A DNA stretch of 5,910 bases from positions 19,476-25,385 of the forward strand of contig DNFZ01000083.1 of assembly GCA_003486785.1 (NCBI GenBank), given 5' to 3'. The stretch is from Clostridiales bacterium. GTDB taxonomy: Bacteria; Bacillota; Clostridia; Christensenellales; CAG-138. Both the position numbers and the translations under genes were made by a program. The notes under the pieces were generated by a model. The model was not told the DNA's origin. It searched no databases and saw only the letters and a program-made list of their open reading frames with translations. Below are positions 1-5,774 of the stretch, piece after piece; positions within the stretch are counted from its first letter, which is position 1; every line of letters starts with the position of its first letter.

Positions 1-1488
1 AGGGCACTCGATGGAGTTCTTCTCCGTCAGGCGCCTTGGCTCCGGTATTCGGGGCAGCTGCTGCGTGCGTAAGCGTCCGGTATAGCGTGCGTCCGCAAAC
101 ACATACTCGCAATGCGGGCAGACTTCCGTTCCGGCGACCACCTCGTTATCACAGAGCGGGCAATAGATGATCTCCGGCGCTTCTTCATCCTCGAAAAGCT
201 TGTCCACTTCCTGCTTGGATGGCTCCTTTTGCGCATGCGCATCGTTTGGATGATAGCCGCAGTAAGGACAGGTTGTGAGTCCGCCGGGCAGCTTTTTGCC
301 GCATTTTTCGCACTTTGGCTCGTCTTTCGGCAGCGGCGGTACATAAGCGCCCGCGGGCTGTCCCGTCGCGAACGCGCTTGCGCGCGCCTGATTCTCCCGC
401 TCCGCTTCGAGCTCGGCTAGCTCGATCGGGTCTCCGGGATAGTATCCGCAATGCGGGCAGGTGCTCAGAAACGGCGGCTTTTTCTTCTGGCAACGCGGGC
501 AGATGTCCTTGGGCAGCTCCTGCCGCACGGGACGCATGAAATCGCTTTCCTGAGGAGGCTCGTCTTCCGCTTCGTCTGTCCATGTTTCTTCATCTTGCGC
601 CAGTGGCGCGGGCGCGTCGTCATACGAGTCATTATACTCATCGTCATCATCGCCAAACAGATCCGGCGTTTCGATGTCATAGCCGCAGCGCGGGCAGATC
701 TGCGTTCCGACCGGCAGCTTTTTTCCGCAATCCGGGCAGCGGACGCGTCCCTTGGAATCCACTTTCTTTTTAGGCTCGGACTTTGGCGCGGCGGGCTTTG
801 GCGCAATCTTTGGCATGGCCGCCACCAGCGCGGGCAGCTCTGCGCGCAGGCGGATGGCCTTGAGCAATCCGGCTACGCCAAAGAGGATGATACCCGCGCG
901 AAACATCAGCTCACGCAGCAGCTGAAACGCGGTATAGCTTTTGCGCAGCACGAGCGCGACGATGATCAGCGCGATGGCGGAGAGCGCGGTCGCTCCAATG
1001 GAGGAAACGAACAGGAAGCCATCCGGCGGGATATCCTGCCGTCGGTCGGAGAGCTGATAGAGTATGCTTGGCAGCACCAGCGCGGCGATGAGCGTCAAGA
1101 AATCGAGCAGGTAAACAAACTCGAAAAAGAGGATCATTTCGAAAAAATAGGAAATTGCGCTGACGATACCCCAAGCGGCAAACAACACGTTGAGCAACAG
1201 ATAGAGATTGCCCTGCTTCATGCGCAGCTTCTTTTTCTTGCTCTGCCAGAGCAAATAGAGCGTGGCGCCAAGAATGCCGATGACGAGCAGATAACCGACT
1301 ATGCCGAAAAAAGTGAAACGCTCCGGCGGCGCCTGATCGAGTTGTTTTCGCGTATATGCATCCGAAAAGAGCTGCAGCAGCGTAAAAATGCGAGCCACGA
1401 GAAACAATATGGTGCCGTAAAAAACCGCCGCGCTTGTCAGATAGCTGGCGGAGTGATAGTGTTTTTTTGGTGGTGAAAGCCGTTCCAT
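1..1488 (-). CDS. Multi-pass membrane protein with an array of double zinc ribbons (C-terminus beyond window)
   Basis: This frame is open for 496 codons from ATG at 1488 and has no stop before position 1, so the gene runs off the left edge. Hydrophobic segments lie near residues 17-36, 58-81, 97-116, 119-143, 157-181 and 194-212, suggesting about six membrane spans. A Lys/Pro/Ala-rich linker (217-250) follows. Then come paired CxxC motifs: 251/265, 330/344, 393/407 and 443/457. Every pair is CxxC-x10-CxxC, the spacing of a small zinc ribbon. Typical forms are CPDC, CPRC, CPHC and CPYC followed by G-Y. A further Cys-Pro at 495-496 probably opens a fifth module. The modules are joined by acidic, low-complexity linkers (about 275-325). 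Zinc ribbons on a membrane anchor are common in Bacillota proteins of unknown role; binding of protein, RNA or metal is possible. No clear Shine-Dalgarno precedes ATG 1488. In-frame TTG 1506 and GTG 1527 are weaker alternative starts. I recognise the domain types but not a named family. Confidence 0.9.
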   Translation of the reverse strand, partial: MERLSPPKKHYHSASYLTSAAVFYGTILFLVARIFTLLQLFSDAYTRKQLDQAPPERFTFFGIVGYLLVIGILGATLYLLWQSKKKKLRMKQGNLYLLLNVLFAAWGIVSAISYFFEMILFFEFVYLLDFLTLIAALVLPSILYQLSDRRQDIPPDGFLFVSSIGATALSAIALIIVALVLRKSYTAFQLLRELMFRAGIILFGVAGLLKAIRLRAELPALVAAMPKIAPKPAAPKSEPKKKVDSKGRVRCPDCGKKLPVGTQICPRCGYDIETPDLFGDDDDEYNDSYDDAPAPLAQDEETWTDEAEDEPPQESDFMRPVRQELPKDICPRCQKKKPPFLSTCPHCGYYPGDPIELAELEAERENQARASAFATGQPAGAYVPPLPKDEPKCEKCGKKLPGGLTTCPYCGYHPNDAHAQKEPSKQEVDKLFEDEEAPEIIYCPLCDNEVVAGTEVCPHCEYVFADARYTGRLRTQQLPRIPEPRRLTEKNSIECP

Positions 1489-1494
1489 ACGGGT

Positions 1495-1524
1495 ATGATA
1501 GCACAAGCTCGCCTTGCCATGCAA
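1495..1524 (-). promoter_or_regulatory. Candidate sigma-70 promoter of the zinc-ribbon membrane gene
   Basis: Read on the minus strand, TTGCAT (1524-1519) is followed after 18 bases by TATCAT (1500-1495). The -10 has five of six consensus bases and the -35 has four of six. Transcription would be expected to start about seven bases downstream, at or next to the A of ATG 1488. The mRNA would then have almost no leader, which fits the lack of a Shine-Dalgarno. The start point is inferred and not observed. Confidence 0.5.
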
Positions 1525-1542
1525 CACAGCGGCAGGTATAAT
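1514..1542 (+). promoter_or_regulatory. Strong sigma-70-type promoter of the hydrolase lipoprotein gene
   Basis: TTGCCA at 1514-1519 and a perfect TATAAT at 1537-1542 are separated by 17 bases. Only one base differs from the TTGACA-N17-TATAAT consensus. The expected start is near 1549, giving a leader of about 118 bases before ATG 1667. Its -35 box touches the -35 box of the divergent minus-strand promoter at position 1519. Confidence 0.75.
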
Positions 1543-1568
1543 CAGTTTAGAGCGTTTCGCAGCGCAAT

Positions 1569-1670
1569 ATGCGGTTTCCCGCGCTATATGCCACTGCAAG
1601 GAAGCTGCCTAGGAGCGAAGAGAGGCGCAAGCGGCGAAAATCGAACATAGACAAGGAGGGAACGGTATGA
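1569..1670 (+). other. Possible 33-codon leader ORF overlapping the hydrolase start (ATGA)
   Basis: An ATG at 1569 opens 33 codons ending in TGA at 1668-1670. This overlaps the hydrolase start codon as ATGA, a geometry used in translational coupling. The predicted peptide is very basic in its second half (R/K-rich around codons 19-25) and resembles no family I know. No Shine-Dalgarno is visible in front of it, and short open frames are common in GC-rich DNA, so it may be chance. The same leader can form a short hairpin, GCGG (1571-1574) with CCGC (1579-1582), with flanking ATAT/ATAT pairing across a bulge. Confidence 0.2.
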
Positions 1671-2587
1671 AAACGAAACGAATCTGCTCGAAACCGGTCA
1701 AACTGCTCTTCCTCTCCGTGTTGGCGGCTATGTTTCTTATTGGCTGTGCGAAAGCGCCGGCAATTACGGAGCATGCGCAGGAGCAGGCGAATCCCGTAGA
1801 GCAAACACAACCCGAAGCAGCTGCGCCGAGCGAACCGGCTGCAGAACCCGAGAGAGAGGAGACGACAATGGATGCTATGATCACGGATGAAATGCCCGCG
1901 ATGCAGACGGTCTCAACCCTTGTTTTCCCCGCTGCCGACGGGCTCACGGTAACGGCGGATTTCTACTCGAGCGGGGATGCGAAAGCGCCGTTTATCATTC
2001 TTTTTCATCAGGCGGAATACAGCCGCGCGGAGTATCAGGAGATTGCGCCAAAACTCGTGGCGCTGGGCTACAATTGCCTCGCGGTGGATCAGCGCTCGGG
2101 CGCGGCTTTCAACGGCGTGACAAACGAAACCTATCAGGCGGCCAGGGCAAAGGGCCTGGCGACGATGTTTACGGATGCATATCCGGATCTGGAGGCGGCG
2201 CTTGCCTATGTGGCGCGGGAATATGCGCCAAAACAGCTTATCGTTTGGGGCAGCTCCTATTCTGCCTCGCTTGCGCTGATCCTGGCTGCGGAATACCCGG
2301 CGGGAGTATCCGCCGTACTCTCGTTTTCGCCCGGTGAATACTTCAAGCTCAACGGAAAACAGGTAGAAGAATATGCGCAAAGCATCACTCAGCCGGTGTT
2401 CATCACCTCTGCAAAAGCAGAAGAGAGAGCCTGGCAGCCGATAGCGGAGCAGATTACGTCCGCCGGCTGCGTGTTCTTCGTGCCGGAGGGCAACGGACGG
2501 CACGGCTCATCCACATTGTTTGAACAAACGCCGAACCATGCGGAATACTGGACGGCGGTGGAGGCGTTTCTCGCCACGCTGAATTAG
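1667..2587 (+). CDS. Secreted lipoprotein with alpha/beta-hydrolase fold
   Basis: The 306-residue product begins with a lipoprotein signal: basic n-region, hydrophobic core at 13-25 and lipobox L-I-G-C with lipidated Cys27. An Ala/Pro/Glu-rich tether (about 28-75) follows, so the enzyme domain should sit outside the cell on the membrane. The hydrolase domain (about 82-305) shows strand F-I-I-L-F with H114-Q115 at the oxyanion position and D141 in the A-V-D-Q-R-S-G turn. The nucleophile elbow is G-S-S-Y-S with Ser197. The likely acid is E252 or E253 and the likely base is H279 (G-R-H-G). The elbow ends in Ser instead of the usual Gly of GxSxG. The family includes esterases, dienelactone-hydrolase-like enzymes and prolyl-oligopeptidase-like peptidases; the substrate cannot be told from sequence. 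The start is fixed by a strong AAGGAGGG at 1653-1660, six bases from ATG. A copy of its 3' end follows directly. Confidence 0.9.
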   Translation: MKTKRICSKPVKLLFLSVLAAMFLIGCAKAPAITEHAQEQANPVEQTQPEAAAPSEPAAEPEREETTMDAMITDEMPAMQTVSTLVFPAADGLTVTADFYSSGDAKAPFIILFHQAEYSRAEYQEIAPKLVALGYNCLAVDQRSGAAFNGVTNETYQAARAKGLATMFTDAYPDLEAALAYVAREYAPKQLIVWGSSYSASLALILAAEYPAGVSAVLSFSPGEYFKLNGKQVEEYAQSITQPVFITSAKAEERAWQPIAEQITSAGCVFFVPEGNGRHGSSTLFEQTPNHAEYWTAVEAFLATLN

Positions 2588-2683
2588 CGAGAAGCGCAAT
2601 CCAGGCTTGCAAAACACAATTCGAACCACGCGGAATACGAAACGGCGGTGGAGAATTTTCTCGCCGCGCTGAATTAGAGAAAA
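2532..2683 (+). repeat. Duplicated 3' end of the hydrolase gene, offset 90 bp
   Basis: The segment 2532-2593 recurs at 2622-2683 with 52 of 62 bases identical by my count. The offset of exactly 90 bp is a multiple of three. Each copy covers the last 17 codons, the TAG stop and a few bases after it. Confidence 0.9.
2588..2677 (+). pseudogene. Remnant C-terminus of a hydrolase paralogue or duplicated gene end
   Basis: Reading on in frame past the hydrolase stop gives 29 codons and a second TAG at 2675-2677. The last 17 residues differ from the hydrolase C-terminus at only three positions (W to E, A to N, T to A). The preceding residues are weakly alignable too (S-R-L-A-K-H-N-S-N-H against S-T-L-F-E-Q-T-P-N-H). 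There is no start codon with a ribosome site, so it is unlikely to be translated alone. It could be what is left after recombination between tandem paralogues, or a duplicated gene end. Beyond it, up to 2756, I see only the pgcA leader and no convincing promoter. Confidence 0.7.
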
Positions 2684-2716
2684 AACAGACTCAACGAAGA
2701 TATGAAAAGAAAACGC

Positions 2717-2733
2717 TCCCGCACAACGCGGGA
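2717..2733 (+). other. Small hairpin in the pgcA leader
   Basis: TCCCGC (2717-2722) pairs with GCGGGA (2728-2733) around a five-base loop. There is no T-run after it, so it is not a classic terminator. It lies ten bases before the pgcA Shine-Dalgarno and could modestly affect mRNA stability or translation, or do nothing. Confidence 0.35.
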
Positions 2734-2756
2734 AAGCACCGGAAAGGAAAGACCGA

Positions 2757-4487
2757 ATGGACACACGATCCGTCTATGAATCCTGGCTGAATGAGCCGTC
2801 GCTGGACGAAACCACCCGCGCGGAACTGGCGGACCTTGCCGACAATACGCCCGAAATCGAGGAGCGCTTTTACCGCGAGCTGGAGTTTGGCACCGCGGGC
2901 TTGCGCGGCATCCTCGGCGCGGGCACAAACCGCATGAATGCATACGTGGTGCGCCGGGCAACGCAGGGGCTGTGCAATGTTCTGCTCACATACGAGGGGA
3001 CAAAGGCGCGCGGCGTCTGCATCGCGTATGATTCGCGCCTGTTTTCGCCGGAGTTTGCAAGAGAAACCGCCTGCGTGCTCGCGGCAAACGGCTTCAAGAC
3101 GTATCTGTTCTCCACGCTGCATTCCGTGCCGCAGCTTTCGTTTGCGGTGCGGCGTTTAAACTGCATGGCCGGCGTAGTGATCACAGCCAGCCACAACCCC
3201 AGCAAATACAACGGCTACAAGGTCTATTGGGCATACGGCGGTCAGGCTGCGCCCGAGCAGGCGGCTGCAATCTTCGACGAGATTCAGCGTGTGCCGATGT
3301 TCTCGCCGCCCGTAGCGAACTATGATGCGGCGATTGCTTCCGGCGCAATCACGCTCGTTGGCAACGAGGAGGACGAGGCGTATTATGCCGCAACCGAAAA
3401 ACTGCTGCTCGATCCCGCGCTGGTGCGGCGGCGCGGGGGAGATCTCCCCATCGTTTACACACCGCTGCATGGCGCAGGCGCGGTGCCCGTGCGGGAGCTG
3501 CTCTCACGCGTTGGCATAACAAACGTAATCACCGTGCCAGAGCAGAGCGCGCCCGACGGTCATTTTCCAACCGTCACCGCCCCGAATCCCGAGGACCCGA
3601 ACGCGTTTCGCCTGGCGATTGCGCTGGCGGAGGAAAAGGGCGCGCGCGTATGCCTTGCCACCGACCCGGACGCGGATCGGCTTGGCGTCGCGGTCAAGAC
3701 GCAGAACGACGAGTGGGTGACGCTCTCGGGCAACCAGATCGGCTGTATTCTGCTTGAGCATATCCTTTCCGCAATGAGCCGCCAAAATCGGCTGCCGCAA
3801 AACAGCGTCGTGATCAAGAGCATCGTCTCCACGCGCCTTGCGGATGCGATCTGCGCGGCGTATGGCGTCGCGCTCGAAAACGTGATGACGGGCTTCCGGT
3901 TCATCGGCGAAAAGGTGGATGAATACCAGACCAGCGGCGAGAAGACGTTTCTCTTCGGCTTTGAGGAAAGCTTCGGCTTCCTTGCGGGCGGGCTCGCGCG
4001 TGACAAGGACGCTGTTTGCGCGGCTATGCTTGTTGCCGAGGCTTGCATCCGCTATGCCGAGCGCGGCATGACGCTCTCCGACGCGCTGGACGAGATCTAT
4101 CATACCTACGGGTTTTACAGCGAGAGCGTTAAAAGCTATACGCTCGAGGGCAAGGAGGGCATGGAGAAGATTGCAGGCGCGATGGCACAGCTGCGAGAGA
4201 CCCCGCCCAAAGCATTTGCAAAAACGCGAGTGGTGATCGCGGAGGACTACCTTGCCCGCAGATGCGAGCGCTCCGATGGAACGGTCTGCGAAATTGCGCT
4301 GCCCAAGTCGGATACGCTCCGCTGGCTGCTTTACGACGATAGCTGGATCGTCATCCGCCCCAGCGGCACCGAACCCAAGCTCAAGCTCTACATCGGCGCG
4401 TGCGCGAAAACGAAGGAGCAGCTCACCGCGACGCTCGCCGCGCTCATGCAGGATGTGGACGGGTTGCTAAAGGGGTATTTGGGGTAA
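2757..4487 (+). CDS. pgcA: Phospho-sugar mutase (alpha-phosphoglucomutase/phosphomannomutase)
   Basis: The 576-residue cytoplasmic enzyme is predicted to interconvert glucose-1-phosphate and glucose-6-phosphate, feeding UDP-glucose, cell-envelope glycolipid and polysaccharide synthesis. All four hallmark loops of the alpha-D-phosphohexomutase superfamily are present and intact. They are the phosphoserine loop T-A-S-H-N-P with catalytic Ser145, the Mg-binding loop D-P-D-A-D-R (303-308), the sugar-binding loop G-F-E-E-S (401-405) and the phosphate-binding loop R-P-S-G-T-E-P (534-540). The N-terminal F-G-T-A-G-L-R-G (44-51) is also typical. Length and motif forms match the Bacillota PgcA group (about 580 residues); phosphomannomutase activity cannot be excluded. 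The start has AAAGGA at 2743-2748, eight bases upstream. No terminator separates it from the hydrolase gene 169 bp upstream, so read-through from the promoter at 1514-1542 is plausible. A terminator follows at 4512. Confidence 0.95.
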   Translation: MDTRSVYESWLNEPSLDETTRAELADLADNTPEIEERFYRELEFGTAGLRGILGAGTNRMNAYVVRRATQGLCNVLLTYEGTKARGVCIAYDSRLFSPEFARETACVLAANGFKTYLFSTLHSVPQLSFAVRRLNCMAGVVITASHNPSKYNGYKVYWAYGGQAAPEQAAAIFDEIQRVPMFSPPVANYDAAIASGAITLVGNEEDEAYYAATEKLLLDPALVRRRGGDLPIVYTPLHGAGAVPVRELLSRVGITNVITVPEQSAPDGHFPTVTAPNPEDPNAFRLAIALAEEKGARVCLATDPDADRLGVAVKTQNDEWVTLSGNQIGCILLEHILSAMSRQNRLPQNSVVIKSIVSTRLADAICAAYGVALENVMTGFRFIGEKVDEYQTSGEKTFLFGFEESFGFLAGGLARDKDAVCAAMLVAEACIRYAERGMTLSDALDEIYHTYGFYSESVKSYTLEGKEGMEKIAGAMAQLRETPPKAFAKTRVVIAEDYLARRCERSDGTVCEIALPKSDTLRWLLYDDSWIVIRPSGTEPKLKLYIGACAKTKEQLTATLAALMQDVDGLLKGYLG

Positions 4488-4511
4488 GGACGGAATAGAA
4501 ACGCATGAACG

Positions 4512-4536
4512 ACAGCGGCACATTGCCGCTGTTTTT
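4512..4536 (+). terminator. Intrinsic terminator after pgcA
   Basis: A perfect eight-base-pair stem, ACAGCGGC (4512-4519) with GCCGCTGT (4525-4532), encloses a five-base loop. It is followed by a run of T to 4536. It lies 24 bases past the pgcA stop and separates pgcA from the downstream unit. Confidence 0.85.
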
Positions 4537-4561
4537 CGCAAAGATGCATGCGCTTCTCCCC

Positions 4562-4662
4562 CTCAACCGCTGCTTGAGTTTGCCTCCAAACCCTCAACTC
4601 AAGCACTGCTTGCTGGTTTTGCTTTAGCCATTTTCGTATGCTGACGGTGCAGCAAAACGAAA
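4562..4662 (+). promoter_or_regulatory. Leader with overlapping inverted repeats before the small basic protein gene
   Basis: Several inverted repeats compete for the same bases. CTCAA 4562-4566 pairs with TTGAG 4574-4578. TGCTTGAGTT 4571-4580 pairs perfectly over ten bases with AACTCAAGCA 4596-4605. CAAGC 4600-4604 pairs with GCTTG 4608-4612. GTTTTGCT 4616-4623 pairs over eight bases with AGCAAAAC 4651-4658, and TTTCGT 4632-4637 with ACGAAA 4657-4662. The last pairings end just before the Shine-Dalgarno of the gene at 4679. Such mutually exclusive stems are the form taken by attenuators and translational switches, but the arms could also be operators. No known riboswitch class is recognised and no convincing promoter was found here. 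Confidence 0.4.
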
Positions 4663-4665
4663 GGC

Positions 4666-4670
4666 GGAGG
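4666..4670 (+). promoter_or_regulatory. Shine-Dalgarno deciding the small gene at 4679
   Basis: GGAGG at 4666-4670 sits eight bases before ATG 4679, an ideal distance. It is the main reason to accept the short gene behind it. Confidence 0.7.
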
Positions 4671-4678
4671 CAGACCAT

Positions 4679-4828
4679 ATGCGGCTCACTATACAAAATA
4701 TCTTCCGAAAAAAACATGCGCCCGAGAAGCTGGAGCGTGCCTATCGGCGGATGATTGCGAAGCGCGAAGCGCAAAAGCGGGAGGCTCATTGGCAGAGCGT
4801 CGCGTTGACGCAAACAAAGCATTTGTAA
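4679..4828 (+). CDS. Small basic protein, 49 residues, function unknown
   Basis: ATG 4679 to TAA 4826-4828 encodes 49 residues. There are 13 Lys/Arg against 4 Glu and no Asp, with three His and one Trp (W38). The middle (about 16-38) alternates charged residues with Ala, Leu and Ile and should form one long, strongly charged helix. There is no signal peptide, membrane span or Cys. The ribosome binding site is excellent. The gene lies 58 bp upstream of the XRE regulator on the same strand, and the two are probably co-transcribed. A nucleic-acid-binding or protein-partner role would suit the charge, but I do not recognise a family. The main alternative is a chance frame, which the Shine-Dalgarno argues against. 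Confidence 0.6.
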   Translation: MRLTIQNIFRKKHAPEKLERAYRRMIAKREAQKREAHWQSVALTQTKHL

Positions 4829-4852
4829 CCGGCGCATTGGTTTTGTCTACAA
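4814..4852 (+). promoter_or_regulatory. Candidate operator of the XRE regulator (two ACAA/TTGT inverted repeats)
   Basis: ACAAA-gca-TTTGT occupies 4814-4826 and TTGT-ct-ACAA occupies 4843-4852, between 35 and 73 bases before ATG 4887. AACC (4827-4830) and GGTT (4839-4842) form a further inverted pair between them. ACAA/TTGT half-sites are typical of operators bound by 434-repressor-like XRE proteins, so autoregulation is a reasonable inference. A weak TTGTAA-N17-TCTACA promoter (4823-4851) overlaps the second palindrome. Confidence 0.35.
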
Positions 4853-4886
4853 CGCAGCAACCAGAAATCGACGAAGGAGAAAAAAT

Positions 4887-5774
4887 ATGTTTGACGCGGT
4901 GGAGATCGGGCGGCGGATTTCGCGCCTGAGAAAAGAAAGAGATATGACGCAGCCCGCGCTTGCGGACGTGATGGGCGTGAGCTTTCAGGCGGTCAGCAAC
5001 TGGGAGCGGGGAGCCTCCATGCCGGATATCGGTAAGCTGCCGGAGCTGGCGCAGGCGCTGGGCGTGAGCGTGGATGAACTGCTGGGTGGCGGACGCGGCG
5101 GTGAACTCATTCGCAGCGTAATCGACGGCAGCGAAGAAACGTTTGTAAAAAACGAGCGCATCACACTCTCCGAGGCGGGCGAGGCGGCGCCGCTCTTGAA
5201 ACCCAAGCAGGTGACGCGCATCGTTCGGGCGATTGACGAGGGAAAAGATCAACGCGATGCCACTGCAGGCAGAGAATCAAGCGATTCCACCGAGCAGAGC
5301 AAAATCGATCTGGAGAGCTTAGTTGCCATCGCGCCGTTTCTGGACGAGGACTATCTCGATGAGCTGGCTGGCCGACTTGCGCCCAATATCGGCCTGGGTA
5401 AACTTGCGTCTCTCGCGCCGTTTGTCAGCGAGGATGCGCTGGGTAAGCTCGCACTGGCTTCTATCAATACTGGCGGCACGCTCGGCGAGCTCGCAGCGAT
5501 TGCGCCGTTTCTGGATGAAGGCGACTTGGGCAAGATCGCGCTCTCCTGTGTGGAAAACGGCGGCAGTATTTCGCAGCTCGCGTCGATTGCGCCGTTTCTG
5601 GACGAAGACGATTTGGATTGCATCGTACGCACCACCCTCAAGCAGGGGCAAAAGATCGGCGATCTCTCCGCGTTGTTTCCGTTTCTTTCGCATGATACGC
5701 TGCGTGCGCTGGTGGAGGATGCCCTAAAGAATAACGACACGGGCAGCCTGAGCAAGATATCGATGTTTCTATAA
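4887..5774 (+). CDS. XRE-family DNA-binding protein with C-terminal 29-residue repeats
   Basis: The 295-residue product starts with a classic XRE/Cro-CI helix-turn-helix (about 7-66). It includes Q-P-A-L-A-D-V-M-G and the recognition helix S-F-Q-A-V-S-N-W-E-R-G. A polar linker (about 70-140) follows. Residues 141-285 are five repeats of exactly 29 residues (starting at 141, 170, 199, 228 and 257). Their pattern is L-x-x-L-x-x-I-A-P-F-L-D-E-D-x-L, an amphipathic segment and a Gly/Asn-rich turn. A truncated sixth repeat ends the protein at S-M-F-L. The repeats probably form a helical solenoid for protein contact or oligomerisation. No enzyme, sensor or membrane part is visible. AAGGAG at 4874-4879, seven bases before ATG, supports the start. 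It follows the small basic gene by 58 bp. Target genes are unknown. Its 3' end is repeated in tandem downstream. Confidence 0.9.
   Translation: MFDAVEIGRRISRLRKERDMTQPALADVMGVSFQAVSNWERGASMPDIGKLPELAQALGVSVDELLGGGRGGELIRSVIDGSEETFVKNERITLSEAGEAAPLLKPKQVTRIVRAIDEGKDQRDATAGRESSDSTEQSKIDLESLVAIAPFLDEDYLDELAGRLAPNIGLGKLASLAPFVSEDALGKLALASINTGGTLGELAAIAPFLDEGDLGKIALSCVENGGSISQLASIAPFLDEDDLDCIVRTTLKQGQKIGDLSALFPFLSHDTLRALVEDALKNNDTGSLSKISMFL
5307..5741 (+). repeat. Five coding repeats of 87 bp (29 codons) in the XRE gene
   Basis: The DNA under residues 141-285 consists of five 87-bp units with constant length. The motif A-P-F-L-D-E or a close variant sits at the same place in each (149-154, 177-182, 206-211, 235-240 and, changed to F-P-F-L-S-H, 264-269). 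Units 3 and 4 are the most alike. Spacing is exact while bases have diverged, so these are old units kept by selection on protein shape. Confidence 0.85.

Noticed and set aside
451..1476. A long plus-strand open frame (341 codons) antisense to the zinc-ribbon gene
   Set aside because: Its translation has no recognisable domain and no ribosome site. The opposite strand in the matching region gives membrane helices and perfectly spaced CxxC pairs over 496 codons.
911..1504. A minus-strand frame of 197 codons from ATG 1504
   Set aside because: It overlaps the zinc-ribbon gene in another frame, loses all hydrophobic and Cys motifs, and has no Shine-Dalgarno.
2651..2662. GAGAA-TT-TTCTC inverted repeat as an operator
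   Set aside because: It is very short and lies in the duplicated coding remnant, where codons explain it.
2717..2733. Terminator between the hydrolase and pgcA
   Set aside because: The stem is only six base pairs and has no T-run after it.
2702..2779. A 25-codon basic frame overlapping the pgcA start
   Set aside because: It lacks a good ribosome site, overlaps the pgcA start out of frame, and is no longer than expected by chance.
3504..4103. Long antisense frames inside pgcA
   Set aside because: pgcA has all its catalytic motifs in the plus frame; the antisense frames are by-products of GC-rich codon usage.
4610..4642. Promoter TTGCTG ... TATGCT before the small gene
   Set aside because: The spacer is 21 bases, too long for a normal sigma-70 promoter, and both boxes are poor.
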